The notes beneath the pieces are model-generated. The model saw only the letters and a program-made list of their open reading frames with translations. It had not been told where the DNA came from and ran no database searches. The position numbers were made by a program, and so were the translations under genes. A stretch of 64,000 bases of DNA from Thereva unica (lineage: Eukaryota > Arthropoda > Insecta > Diptera > Therevidae): NCBI GenBank assembly GCA_949987705.1, contig OX465282.1:918501-982500 (forward strand), given 5' to 3'. This document shows, one piece after another, positions 20,472-31,618 of this stretch (its first letter is position 1; each line of letters starts with the position of its first letter).

Positions 20472-21529
20472 AAGTTTAAACTAAACCGAGATAGAGAGAG
20501 AGAGTGAAGGTAAATGTTAAATTTAAACAAAAAATAAATAAAACAGAAAATATTTATAAAATTGTAAAGTTTAAAAAAAAAAAACAAAACATAAAAAACA
20601 AGAAAAAATGTAAATCTTTTGTACAGTTCATTATATAGTATATTTCATTTGTAATTGTTATTATTTTTAATTTTTGTATATTATTATTTTGTTTATTTAA
20701 TGTTTTGTTTTTTTTTTTCTTTTTGTACATTTCTTTTTTTTTACTTTACCTTTATTTTGTTTTTTTACTTTAATGCCATTTTTTTTACTACATACAACAT
20801 AAACTTTTATTTTTCACGAAATTATTAATGAAAAGTAAAGAATAAAAGTTTAAAAACCAAAAAAAAAAAACAAAAAGTTAAAACAAAAATAAACTAGAAA
20901 CAAATACATTTAAAAGAAAAAGTGACGATAGTTTTGTTAAAAAAATATATAAAATAAATTTATAAATAAATAAAAAAAATGAAAGTTATATTTTCTAACA
21001 AACATTTTTTTCCCTTGTATTATTATTATATTTACCTGTATTTTTTGTGTTTAGATTGGTTTCTTATTTTATTTTCTTATATATTATAAAATATATTTAT
21101 GTATTGAAAAAAGTAGAAAAAAAGACAGAAATGCCAAAAAAACCAAAAAAAAAATTAATTGAAAATAAAAGAAAATGATTAAAGAAAATTTAATATTGTA
21201 ATAAATGTGGGGACATTTCTTTTTGTATTTATTAGAATCTTATATATTTAAAAAAAAATAAATAAAATAAAAAATAAAAACAAACGTAGGTAGCGGATGA
21301 TTTCTTTACATTTCTTGTTCATTGGATCTGGGGATCACAGATCTTAAATGTGGTTGGGGAAAAAGGATATTTTTTTTCTTTTGTATAAGAGTAAATTTAA
21401 AAAAAAAATACAACTAAGCAAACTTCATTTAAAAAAAAGTTATTGTTACTAAAAAAAAGCATTGATACAATAAAATAAAAACAAATCAATTAAATAAAAA
21501 CAATTCTCAATAGTTTCCTTCCAAGCAAA
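20472..21529 (+). other. Very AT-rich siz 3' UTR region
   Basis: Long A and T homopolymers and many AATAAA hexamers, so the cleavage site cannot be chosen by eye. The same base composition resumes after the hAT element, at 23799-24600. This suggests the UTR or its flank was split by that insertion. Confidence 0.65.
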
Positions 21530-23790
21530 CAGGGCGGCGCTTTCATAGGTGCGAATGGTGCTCTTACACCGGGCGCAATTTGTCAGTAATTAAGATTTGA
21601 AAAAAAATTTAAAGCTTTGAAAAAAAAATTGAAAGGTATTCTCACGGGTGCAAGAAACCAATACCCAATTTTTGTCCATGTATAGATATTTTCAAACTCC
21701 ATGACACAAAAAATTTGAACAGTTCTGCGCACCTCGTTGCCAAATTTTATAAATATTGTTCTATCATTTCCCCTCTTTTTAGCTAAAATGGCAAGAAACG
21801 CAGAAAAAACTCAACAAAATAATTTGGGAAGGGATGCGATGTGAATAATGTTAATTTATCTTTGTATGTGTTGTGCAGAGCTTTTAAATACATGTAAAAC
21901 CCCTACTCAACCAAGCCAGTTTATTCATCATAATAACCATAATTTTACTATAATTATGCGACATATTTTTCATTCCTAAATTTCAAATAAATTCAGTTGT
22001 GACTGATTTAATGGCAGCAATTGATTTGATAGGATGAGTTAAATGGAGCTTTGTCCGAGCTTTCAAACATTTTTAAAGCTTTTCTGGGGTACATGCGCGG
22101 AATGTCACGACGTTTGAAAAGATCTATTCTTGCTCTTGCAAAAAAACGGGGAAATTTCACTACTTCTCGTCCAGAAAGTTTCCAGAGATTTTAGCTTCGA
22201 GGTTCGAGAAATTCGGGAAAAAATCTCCCACGTGAAAGAAAAATCGCTCATTTAGTAGGACCACTTTTTGTAAATTCTGTAAAAAGCACCATATCCACAT
22301 CACAAAAAGGAAAAATTGTTCCGATGGCTCTGTATAAACATAAGGCCGCTGTGGCTGCACTTTTAAAAAGTGTTTAAAGAATTGTTAAAAGAGGTAAATG
22401 AACGAAATGAGGAGAACAACACTCGTTCAGGCGAATAGTCCTCTTTAATTGCTCTTTTTTGTTTGTTCCTTTCTTCTTCTTCTTTCTTTGATCCGTTGGC
22501 GGTCCGAGCGGGACGTCCCCGCAACGGATATGCTGCTGTCGGTGCCGCTGGGTCTCGAACTCTATTCACGATTCGTTTCCACTCTTGCCGGTTTTTGGCG
22601 ACGTCTCGAGCCGCGATAACTGATAACCTTTGATTCGTTAGGTCACCCTCGACATTCTTTAGCCAGGTTTTCTTCGGTGCCGATCGCTGGATTCTCCAGC
22701 CTGCGGGACGGTCTCGCCAGAGAAGTTTACGTGGCAAGCGGTCATCATCCATTCGGCAAACATGTCCAAACCACCGTAGTCGACGCTTTTGCATTTCTTC
22801 TTCGATCAGTGTCTGCTGATCACATCTTTGTCTGACAGTCTCATTTCGAAGGCGATCGCGTAGTGAGACACCGAGGATCTCCTTCAAGCATCGCATTTGG
22901 CAGACCTCGAGCTTCTTAACGTCCAGTTTGAGCAGTGTTCCTTTATACCCCGGCTTCATCGGCCTCAGTTCAATAAAGTTCAATTCAATCCGCATAAGTG
23001 GTTCCACCGGCTGGCGCATGATCAGTTCATGCTTGAAATTGTTGTTGCTTTTTCGGCAGAAATTAGATATGCAAAAAGCTCACTGAAATGCTATTCCATT
23101 ATTACAGTAGATTACTCTCTTTTGAGCGAGCTTTTATGATCAATCTCAAAATTTCATTTTCTGATGGGCGAACTCAGGCTTTATTTTTTCTGAGTTCAAT
23201 ATGTGAAAATGTGTGGGAACTCAGGCAAAAATTTTGAAGTTCAATACACTAATTTGAAGTCGGTGTATAACTGTGGCCAGTTTCACACCGGCCAACCAAC
23301 AAAAATTGGGCTGTAAAGGTCAATTTCCTTTTGAAATTCATTGAAAAATCGCATTGGTTTTCACAAGAGCCTACTTTTCCAACAAACTATACGTTAGAAT
23401 GCTTTAATTTGCTGTTGTTGCTTTTAATATTAATTCTTTCTTCTGCCATTTCTTTTCTCTTCTTTTCCAAGCAAAAGCGAGACCAAAAACAACAACCACG
23501 CAGCTGTCAAAAAGTTGATTCAAAAATTCCGTGGAAGAAATGAGAGGCTAGAAAATCTGCCCGTCTATCTATTCTATATTCTCCGCAAACGACGTTTTCA
23601 GAACATTTTTGTTGGTTGGATGTTGATCCATGTGAAACTTCTTATCTATGTAATCTTTTTCTGTTATTCTCATTATTATAGTGCAATCCAATAGTCCGTT
23701 TGTGTCTTTCACTGCTTTCAAAAATGAACAGCTTATGGGGCGCAATGTGGCTAGGTGCACCGGGCGCAAAAAACCCACGCGCCGGCCCTG
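21530..23790 (+). mobile_element. 2.26-kb non-autonomous hAT element
   Basis: The left end is CAGGGCGGCGCTTTCATAG and the right end, reverse-complemented, is CAGGGCCGGCGCGTGGG. Both start CAGGG as in many hAT transposons. Flanks are a perfect 8-bp duplication, CAAGCAAA (21522-21529 and 23791-23798). No transposase (BED or Ras-like hAT domain) is visible. The interior carries a nested RTE 3' end (about 22455-23020, minus). A 221-bp deleted relative is at 62806-63026. Confidence 0.85.
22455..23020 (-). pseudogene. 3' end of an RTE-like retrotransposon, nested in hAT
   Basis: The minus strand gives a C-terminal segment without RT: LEVCQMRCLKEILGVSLRDR, MQKRRLRWFGHVCRMDDDRL, then RPAGWRIQRSAPKKTWLKNV and RDPAAPTAAYPLRGRPART. 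It ends in an (AAG)n-type tail near 22465-22485. The family differs from that at 14.7 kb. 5'-truncated. Confidence 0.65.
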
Positions 23791-23798
23791 CAAGCAAA

Positions 23799-24600
23799 AT
23801 CATTCTTTTTACTACAAAAACCAAAAAATAAAACGAAAATATCTAATAACAAAAATACCATGTTTAAAACAAACAAAACTAATAACAAATGAGAGAAATA
23901 AACAGAAAGAAAAACAATTGTTATTAATATATTAAAAAAAAGTAAATGAAAAAATAAATAAATTGTTTTAAGTATTAATCGAATAAATAACAACAACCGA
24001 AAAAAATACAAACGATTGTACACTGTTTTAACAACAAACAAACAAAAAACAAAAACATAAATAAAATAAATAATAAAAACAAAAATATAAATAAATTGTA
24101 AACAATGTGTAAAACAGAATTAAAAACAAAAATCAATAAACAAAAAAAAATAAAAGAAGGAATTTAAAAAACTCTTGTATTTTATCTAAGCACTGATAAG
24201 AATTGAAATTGATTTATTTATTAGGTATGTAATAATAATAATAATAATTCATTATTATTAATAAAGAAACAGAATAAAATAATAACAAAAACAAAAAAAT
24301 AAATAAACAATTTAAGAAGAATCAAAAAATGAAAAAAAAAACACAACAGAAAACTCAGTCATTGTAAATTTAAGGAATGTTTTTTTTCTTTTCTATTTTT
24401 TTTTCGTTTGTTTTTATTATTAAAGAAAAAAAAGAAAGGAATTTAACAATAAATAAATTATAAATCTTATAAAATTTAAAAAAACAAAAAAATGAAGAAC
24501 GAAAAAGAAACAAGAAATATACGAATTGTTTGTGAGTCAAAAAAAAAATAATAATAATTATTGTGTTTTATTTGTTTAAATATTTTTAAATTTTACCTTT
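23799..24600 (+). other. AT-rich continuation of the siz 3' region
   Basis: Dominated by A-runs, AAAT-like simple repeats and a (TAA)n tract near 24225-24260. No coding potential. It resembles 20472-21520 and is probably the same stretch displaced by the hAT insertion. Confidence 0.5.
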
Positions 24601-24639
24601 TCCTGGGGATTTTAACGTAGGTAAAGATGGGTCGAAGCC

Positions 24640-25620
24640 ATGAGAGAATTCGGCATGCCCAACAAACTGACAAGACTATGTAGGTTGACCATGACCAATG
24701 TTTCAAGCCAAATAGAGGTATCCTGAATACTACCCAGACCAATCAACATCTATAATGGACTCCGACAAGGGGACGGTCTGGCCTGCCTCCTTTTCAACCT
24801 GGCGTTGGAGAAAGTGATCCGAGATTCGGGCATCACAGGGGTACAATCCTCCACAAGTCCACCCAATTACTGGCTTACGCAGACGACATTGACATCCTTG
24901 GAAGAACAACAATAGCTGTACAAGAAGCTTTCACTCAGGTTCAGCAAGCGGCAGGAAAGCAAAACAAAGCACATGGTGGCCTCGTCTACAAGAACACCTG
25001 ACATTGGTCCCACAATCAAGGTAGAGGAACACGAGTTTGATGTGGTAAAATCACTTACCTATCTTGGGTCAATAGTAACAGCCGACAATGGCATGGAACC
25101 AGAAATACGCGCACGACTGCTAAAAGCCAACAAAGCCTACTATAGTCTGTCAAGTCTCTTTAAATTTAAGTATCTAACCATAACGTCTAAACTTTTACTA
25201 TATAAGACGGTGGTCTTATCGGTTCTCATATATGCGTCCGAAACGTGGGTGCTTAGCTAAAAGCACTCAAACCTCTTGGGCGTTTTCGAGAGGAAAATAC
25301 TTCGGAGGATTGTTGGCCCCGTATGTGAGAAAGGACGTTTCCGGAGACTCTTCAATGGCGAAGAAAACAAAGCTCGGTAGGCTCCGGTGGGCAGGGCATC
25401 TAACTCATACGAATGAAGATGAGCCTGCTCGGCAAGTTCTCTGCGGTAAGACCTATGGGTTGCGGCAGCGAGGGAGACCCAACCTTCGCTGGAAGGATGG
25501 CATAGACCAGGACGCTCAGAGCTTAGGGATGACATTGGCTCAGGATCGGGACCGGTGGAGAGAACAGTTGCGAGAGGCCAGGACCGGATCCCGGTTGTAG
25601 AGCCGTTAAAGAAAAAGAAA
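24640..25620 (+). pseudogene. Broken RTE-like retrotransposon fragment
   Basis: The + strand shows NGLRQGDGLACLLFNLALEK (RT block), then out of frame a YADD-like stretch, then VVKSLTYLGSIVTADNGMEP and SKLLLYKTVVLSVLIYASET. The tail after these is LGRLRWAGHLTHTNEDEPAR and GRPNLRWKDGIDQDAQSLGM. Several frameshifts and stops occur. It ends near GTAGAGCCGTTAAAGAAAAAG. Confidence 0.65.
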
Positions 25621-25689
25621 GATGGGTTGTTTTTATGTGGTATCATTAAGCTAAGAAATCACCCTACTACTATTTTGTCATGTCGTTCA

Positions 25690-27130
25690 TGTCATGGTGC
25701 GTGTCTAGTTCTAGTAGTAAGCTTGATTTGAAGAATAGTGGAGAAAGGATAGGTTAGGGGTGTGGAAGGTGTATGAGTAGATGTCAATGAACCTGAATTG
25801 TATTCAACGCGAGCCGAATGTCAGACTTGCAGTTTGTAGCCAGGATAGTTGGCTGAACGAGGCACTTGCATCTTTTGATGAAGCCCAGGCGTTGATAAGC
25901 TTGTTTGGTGATTTGGAATATGTGATTATTCCATTGCAGATCTGAAGATATGGTAAGGCCTAGGATGTTAAGAGATGGGTCAGCCATTATATTCTTTTTG
26001 CCCACTGAGGTTGAGGGACGGACGTTGCAGGTTTTTGTAGATATAAGACAGTACTTTGTACTTTATTAAGCAAGAATGAGTCCAATGACCCCGTTAATAA
26101 AGTTCACGGTGATACACGGTGAAGTTCACGAGGAGATAAGCTCTGGCACGCGCTTGTGTTATATTGTCGTCATCGGCAAAACTATGAAGTGGATTGAAGG
26201 TGATTGAGAGCAGATCATTAATGAATATAAGAAAGAGCTACACAACCTACGCTGTTCTAAATTTTTGAGCCATCTGTGTAGATACATAATGACCCAGTCG
26301 GGATAACGGCATCTGGACAGTCATCTCTGGCTAGAATGATGGAATTGAAACCTTTCTCCTAGGTTCTCGTAGGTGTAGTGTAATCTAAGTTGACCGCAGC
26401 GGTGGCGAACTTACTAAGGATGGATGAGTGACCATATGAAAATAGAGTCCATCCAAGAAAAGCATTTGTCTGCCGGACGTCCAGGCTGCTATTTGCTCGG
26501 CATGTATGTTCAAAGGAGTATCTGATGCAATAAGACACCCAGCGCAGCTGTTGGGGTGCTTCTAATTGCACCACTTATACACAGCTCAGCTGTTCTTTAG
26601 ACCCATCTTACGATACGTAATCTTCTGAAATGAAGTCCACCATAACGATATTCCATCCATAAGTATAGATCTAATTACGGCTGCATACAACCAGTGGACG
26701 ATGCATTTGTCTCCGATCTTTCTTTGGCATAAGAAGAGATCTGTTTTGGCCTCCACGTTGATTCGGCCTCCACGTTAGTTTCCTATCCAGTATGAGACCC
26801 AGAAATTTCGCATCCTTCTTAAGTTACAGTCTTTCATTGCAGAGTCTTAGAGAAGGAAAATGGAATGGAATGGAAGTCTATGCTTCCTAGCACTACTTCA
26901 TTCTTAGCTGGGTTAACGGCTAGACCCTTTACAGTAGCCTAATAAGCAAGAGTGTCCAATGCTCCTTGCATTATATCTTTTATTGTTGAGAAGTTCTTGC
27001 CTGTCACCACCAGCACAATATCAGCCTAGGCTACCGTAGTGTACCCAGACTCCTTTAGGGTTATTCCAAAAGAGCGGCCTGCGGTGTGCCTTTTTCAACC
27101 CATATGACTTCTTTTGAAAGCCCCAGGGCA
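25690..27130 (-). pseudogene. Decayed non-LTR fragments, minus strand
   Basis: 25784-26005 gives DPSLNILGLTISSDLQWNNH and KQAYQRLGFIKRCKCLV, the region after RT in Jockey/I-type elements. Further along (26250-27130) worn pieces read LVVTGKNFSTIKDIMQGALD and RTAELCISGAIRSTPTAALG, typical of R1/LOA-type elements. At least two elements may be joined here. All are broken by stops. Confidence 0.5.
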
Positions 27131-27139
27131 GACTTTGTG

Positions 27140-27880
27140 TCCCTGCATTTCAGCAGCTGATCAGTAAAGGACCATGCCAATGTGGTTTTTGGGGCGCCTG
27201 CGAGTTGTATTCAAGGCGGGGCCAAATTAGTCCTTGATAAACCAGACGAATAAAGCTTTGTTAGAATCACAAGCGAATATCCTTGAGTTACTAATAAAAA
27301 CACGTTCCCAAATACAAGGACGAAATGGAAGTCGAAGCTGCAGTAAATAAGCAGCATATGGGAACTTAGTGTGATCGTATCGCCCCAGTAAGTTGGCATA
27401 GATATATGAATACCTAGATGAAAAGTAATCGAGCGACTGTTAAAGCCAAGAATGGTTTCGCTTCCGCCATTTTTCTTAAGTTTTATCTACTAAATTTCGA
27501 TTAGATTAGTTGTCTTTTGGAGCCTTCCAAAATGGCCGATAAAGCTTTCTCCTATCCTTTCGTGGCTTTACTTTTGATGACCGCCCCTTGCACTCCATCT
27601 GTAGTATTCATATATCTAGGCACAGAACCAGCCACAACCGCCTATGGCGAGACTCGAAAATGAAAATCATAGACATAAACCTTTTCTAATCGCGCTGCCC
27701 ATGAAATCATTTTAATTTAATATTTCCTATACAAGTTGAAATGCAGTAATTTAAAAAATTATAATCTTGAATTTTTACTAAATTTAAAAATAAATTAACT
27801 TTCTTTTTAATTAGTTTAAACTTGTTTTATTTCTAGGCAGTTTCCCAAGGGAATGAGATGAAATGAAAGGGAATGGAACA
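27140..27880. other. Upstream flank of Sf3a2
   Basis: No recognisable gene or repeat boundary. Composition becomes AT-rich toward the promoter. Confidence 0.4.
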
Positions 27881-27980
27881 TCAGTTTGACATTAACAGAA
27901 ACGTCAATTGAACGTCAACACAACGTTTTCATCTGGCTTACTTTTGTTTATTTGATTTTGGAGAAGAATTATCAGTTTAG
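27881..27980 (+). promoter_or_regulatory. Candidate Sf3a2 core promoter with initiator motifs
   Basis: Two TCAGTT initiator matches lie at 27881 and 27972, with no TATA box. This fits an insect housekeeping promoter. Either would give a short first noncoding exon ending at the donor CGCAG|GTAAAT (27985/27986). A choice between them cannot be made from sequence. Confidence 0.45.
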
Positions 27981-27985
27981 CGCAG

Positions 27986-28034
27986 GTAAATGCTACATAA
28001 ATCAGTGCTTTTAGTTATATTCCTTTATTTTTAG
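27986..28034 (+). other. 49-nt 5' UTR intron of Sf3a2
   Basis: Donor GTAAAT after CAG, acceptor TTATTTTTAG before CCATAATACC. It is removed upstream of the ATG at 28048. Inferred from splice signals only. Confidence 0.55.
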
Positions 28035-28047
28035 CCATAATACCACG

Positions 28048-28830
28048 ATGGACTTTCAAAATCGCCCCGGTGGTAAAACCGGAGGTGGCGGCGTCGCCTC
28101 CTGGTCAGAAACAAATCGGGACCGCCGAGAACGCCTTCGCCAACTAGCTCTCGAAACTATAGATCTGAACAAGGATCCATATTTCATGAAAAATCACTTA
28201 GGCTCCTATGAATGCAAATTATGCCTCACCCTGCACAACAATGAAGGCAGCTACTTGGCCCATACACAAGGCAAGAAACATCAAGAAAATCTTGCTCGAC
28301 GTGCCGCCAAAGAAGCTAAGGAAGCTCCAACTATGCTAGCACCAGAAAAGCCAAGAGTTGAGCCCAAGAAATTCGTTAAAATCGGTCGCCCTGGCTACAG
28401 AGTAACAAAGCAGCGCTGCCCCGAAACTGGACAACAATCCCTTCTCTTTCAGATTGATTATCCGGAAATATCGGATGGAATTATACCGAGGCATAGATTC
28501 ATGTCGGCCTATGAACAAAAAATCGAGCCACCAGACCGCAAGTGGCAGTATTTGTTGTTCGCTGCAGAACCGTATGAAACGATTGCTTTTAAGGTGCCTT
28601 CGAGGGAAGTGGAGAAAACTGATGGAAAATTCTGGACACATTGGAATCGTGACACGAAACAGTTCTTCTTGCAGTTTGCATTTAAATTGGAACCGAAGAT
28701 TATACCGCCACCGCCTCCGAATCTTAGGGTGATGGGAATGGGTGGTGTGCCGCCGCCAAGGGCTATGTTTAATCCTGTGCCACCTCCACCACCGATTGGT
28801 GTTCTTCCTGTGCCGCCACCGCCGATGTAA
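28048..28830 (+). CDS. Sf3a2: Splicing factor 3a subunit 2 (SF3a66/Prp11)
   Basis: A 260-residue single-exon ORF from ATG (context CCACGATGG) to TAA. SF3A2 is a core subunit of the U2 snRNP SF3a complex and acts in the nucleus in branch-site recognition and prespliceosome assembly. The start MDFQNRPGGKTGGGGVASWS is near-universal for the family. Residues 54-79 hold a matrin/U1-type zinc finger with Cys56, Cys59, His72 and His78 (SYECKLCL...HTQGKKHQ). Residues about 110-215 are the conserved middle (KIGRPGYRVTKQRCPETGQQ; RKWQYLLFAAEPYETIAFKV; WTHWNRDTKQFFLQF). The C-terminal 45 residues are proline-rich, a short tail as in flies and much shorter than in mammals. No defects are seen. Confidence 0.97.
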   Translation: MDFQNRPGGKTGGGGVASWSETNRDRRERLRQLALETIDLNKDPYFMKNHLGSYECKLCLTLHNNEGSYLAHTQGKKHQENLARRAAKEAKEAPTMLAPEKPRVEPKKFVKIGRPGYRVTKQRCPETGQQSLLFQIDYPEISDGIIPRHRFMSAYEQKIEPPDRKWQYLLFAAEPYETIAFKVPSREVEKTDGKFWTHWNRDTKQFFLQFAFKLEPKIIPPPPPNLRVMGMGGVPPPRAMFNPVPPPPPIGVLPVPPPPM

Positions 28831-28881
28831 AAAGGCAGGAATCGGCCGTATCCTTCGACTTTTATGTGTACTTTTTTATGA

Positions 28882-28887
28882 AATAAA
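28882..28887 (+). terminator. Sf3a2 poly(A) signal
   Basis: AATAAA 52 nt after the stop codon, followed by a T-rich stretch (TCGTTTTACTTTTATATG). This implies a very short 3' UTR. Confidence 0.7.
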
Positions 28888-29007
28888 GAGAAGTTTAATT
28901 GTAATTTCGTTTTACTTTTATATGTTTGGTTTTTCTTATTCATGGTGGCAAACAAAGGACCAAGTTTAAATTAAATTGGGACTGCCAACGTGCTCTTGGT
29001 GAGCTAA

Positions 29008-29456
29008 GGCTGGCTCCACACCGAAGCAAGCAAAGAGCTTTTGCTTTAGCAATCAAACATCTCTGCTCGCTATCAACCCACACTGGAGAAAGAAAAAGAG
29101 TGGCAAAGCAAGGACCCGACTAACATCACGAAGCACAGTTTTTTGTGATTGCAAAGAGAATTTGTTTTCTTTCTCTGGTGTGGGCTTCTCCATTTAAAAT
29201 ATATGCAATGAAGTACATACGGTTATCTTCGTAAACACAAACCAAAGCACATCATTTTTGCTTGCATTTGGTGTGGGTAACACCGTATACTTCCTGCGTA
29301 TCTAGTTCACGAAGCAAAATTTCTTTGCTTCTCTTTGTTAGCTTTTTCTCTGCTTGCTGGAGTGTGGGCTCTCTCACATTTATTACACATATTTTATATC
29401 ACAGAGCAGAAAAAAGCACTTTTCTGTGTTTTGCTTGTTTGGGTGTGGAGCCAGCC
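29008..29456 (+). mobile_element. 449-bp MITE, TAA duplication, terminus iterated inside
   Basis: The termini GGCTGGCTCCACACCGAAGC and, reverse-complemented, GGCTGGCTCCACACCCAAAC are flanked by TAA (29005-29007 and 29457-29459). The core GTGTGG of the terminus recurs at 29178, 29271, 29362 and 29443, spaced 93, 91 and 81 bp, each followed by a short variable tail. CTTTGCTTC-like words also repeat. No ORF. Confidence 0.8.
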
Positions 29457-29699
29457 TAAGCGTTCTCGGTCAAGTTACCCTTGTTTGGGGTCGGTTCATC
29501 GGAGTTTCAGATAGGGTTCCGATATTGTATTCATTGGTCCTAATCGGCTACTGGGATGGAAACCCACCAGCATGTGCTGAAGAAGGCTTTTACATTCGGA
29601 CTTGGATGAAACATACCAAACGCTGAAAGTCCGCCCTTGAAATGGCCAACTCTAAGCCGTTTCTTAACAAGGCCTTGGAGTAGAAAGGATATTAGGACA

Positions 29700-31618
29700 C
29701 ACTGGGTCCTGATTATGGCAAATAGTACTCATCGATTCTCAATATCTCGCCAAAGTGAAATTTAGAGCCCGGATAACGACCAAAACCCACAGAGGGCAAA
29801 CTCAACTAAGGTACAATATAGACAAGGTAAAACTTTAAGAAAGAAGAGATGCCTATCAGAATGCTTTCATACAAAACCTGAGAGAAGGAGTAGGAGAAGA
29901 GCCTGAAATCAACAGCAAATGGGAAAAACTAAAAAACAGCGTAAAGGAGGCAGCAGACGAGGCCCTAGGCTGGGCCCCCCAGACAGACTAGGTTGACCAG
30001 GATTGTAGAGCTGCAATAGAAGAACGAAACCAGAGCCACCGGGAGTACATCGCAAGGCCCACAAGAGCAAGGATGGAAGTCTTTAAGCTAAAAAGAAGAA
30101 CTGCAGACAAGCTGTGCAGAAAAAAGAAAAGAGAGTATCTAAACAGGAGGATCCTACACATACAAGAAGACTTCAACAATGGGAGAATTAGGCAAGCTTA
30201 CAAAGGAACACGTGAGATCAGCAATAAGTTTCAGCCAAGAACGGATATCTGCAGAGACATAGATGGGAACCTACTAGCAGACCCGGATAGGATAAAGGAT
30301 AGGATAGGATGGAGACAATATTCTAAAAAACTTATTGAATCCAATCCAAGGAATAAACGATGACTCACAGGCGGATGCAATAGAAATCCCTCAAGATAGT
30401 ATTCCAATAGAACCACCAACACTGGATGAGGGAGGGGAAGCTGTGAAAAGACAAAAGACCAAAAAATCCCCAGGGATCGATGGAATCGCAGCTGAGCTAC
30501 TAAAGGAAGGGGGACCTCAACTCTTAAGAAACTTACACGAACTTATATGCAACGTCAGGGAGGAAGGAGTTATACCAGATGACTGGAAGAAAGAGATTAT
30601 ATGTCCCAATCTACAAGAAGGGAGATAAATTAACTTGTAAAAACTGCAGAGAGATACAGAACTGCACAAAACCTTCACAATCCTTGTGAAACAAAAACTA
30701 GAACCTACAGCGGAAGGCCTTATAGGAGAATACCAAGCTGGTTTTAGGACAAACAGGTCAACATCGGACCAGCTGCTGACCTTAAAACAAATTCTGGAGG
30801 AAACCTGGGAAAGGAATATAGATATGTATATACCAGATATTTGTCGACTTTCAACAGGCATATGACTCGATAAATAGAGAGATGTTGTACAGGGTCCTAT
30901 TGGAATTAGCCAAGCTGGTGCGACTGATAAAATGTGCAACGAATAGCTCCCTGGCGAAAGTAAGGATCCAAAATGCAGTAACAGAAGAGTTCGAAGTGCA
31001 ACAAGGACTTAGGCAAGGAGATGGACTAGCCCTCATGCTTTTCAACTTGGCCCTAGAATGGGTGATAAGAAAAACGTCAGTACAGAGAAGTGCGTCCATA
31101 GCAACGCAGTCTGAACAACTACTTGGATATGCGGTTGACGTGAACATCGTGGGAAGGTCCTTCTTGGCAGTAAAAGAAGTGTATGTCGAATTAAGAGAGG
31201 CGGCCAAGGACATAGGGCTGAGCATTAACGAAGAGAAAACAAAGGTGATGCAACAAACCAGAGCTGGAAGGTTTAGAATGGGGAGAAATATAACCATCGA
31301 CCAACATAACCTAGAAGTAGTCGATAAAACAGTCTACCTTGGGTCTACAATTACAAAAAGAAACGATGAAAAGGAAGAAATAACTAAGCGAATACTACTG
31401 GCCAATATAGCTTTTTATGCCCAAAAACAAAACCTGCACTTAAGATTTGTGTACAGGAAAACGAAGCTCTCACTCTACAAAAGAGTAATACGACCAGTAC
31501 TGTGTTATGGTAGCGAGACTTGGACTATGACCCAGGACATAGAGGAACGAGTCAACAGGTTTGAGAGGTAGGTAGGTACCAGTAGGTAGACCCAGGAGGA
31601 GATGGATGGACTCTGTGA
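29700..31618 (+). pseudogene. Dead RTE-type retrotransposon, part before the satellite
   Basis: The + strand shows an endonuclease end (SDHYLV-like near 29709), a linker (RRTADKLCRKKKREYLNRRI), then RT blocks: KKSPGIDGIAAELLKEGGPQ, YQAGFRTNRSTSDQLLTLKQ, QQGLRQGDGLALMLFNLALE. A catalytic site is altered to YAVDVNIV instead of YADDINIV. EVVDKTVYLGSTITKRNDEK and YGSETWTMTQDIEERVNRFE follow. At least four frameshifts or stops occur. After VNRFER an internal deletion joins to VGRPRRRWMDSV, where the satellite array is inserted. The element resumes at 34802. Confidence 0.8.

Noticed and set aside
23751..24041. Hydrophobic minus frame with Phe/Leu runs
   Set aside because: Reverse reading of A-rich siz 3' sequence. 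No real protein features.
28509..28955. Gly-rich minus frame over Sf3a2
   Set aside because: Antisense of the proline-rich tail of SF3A2.
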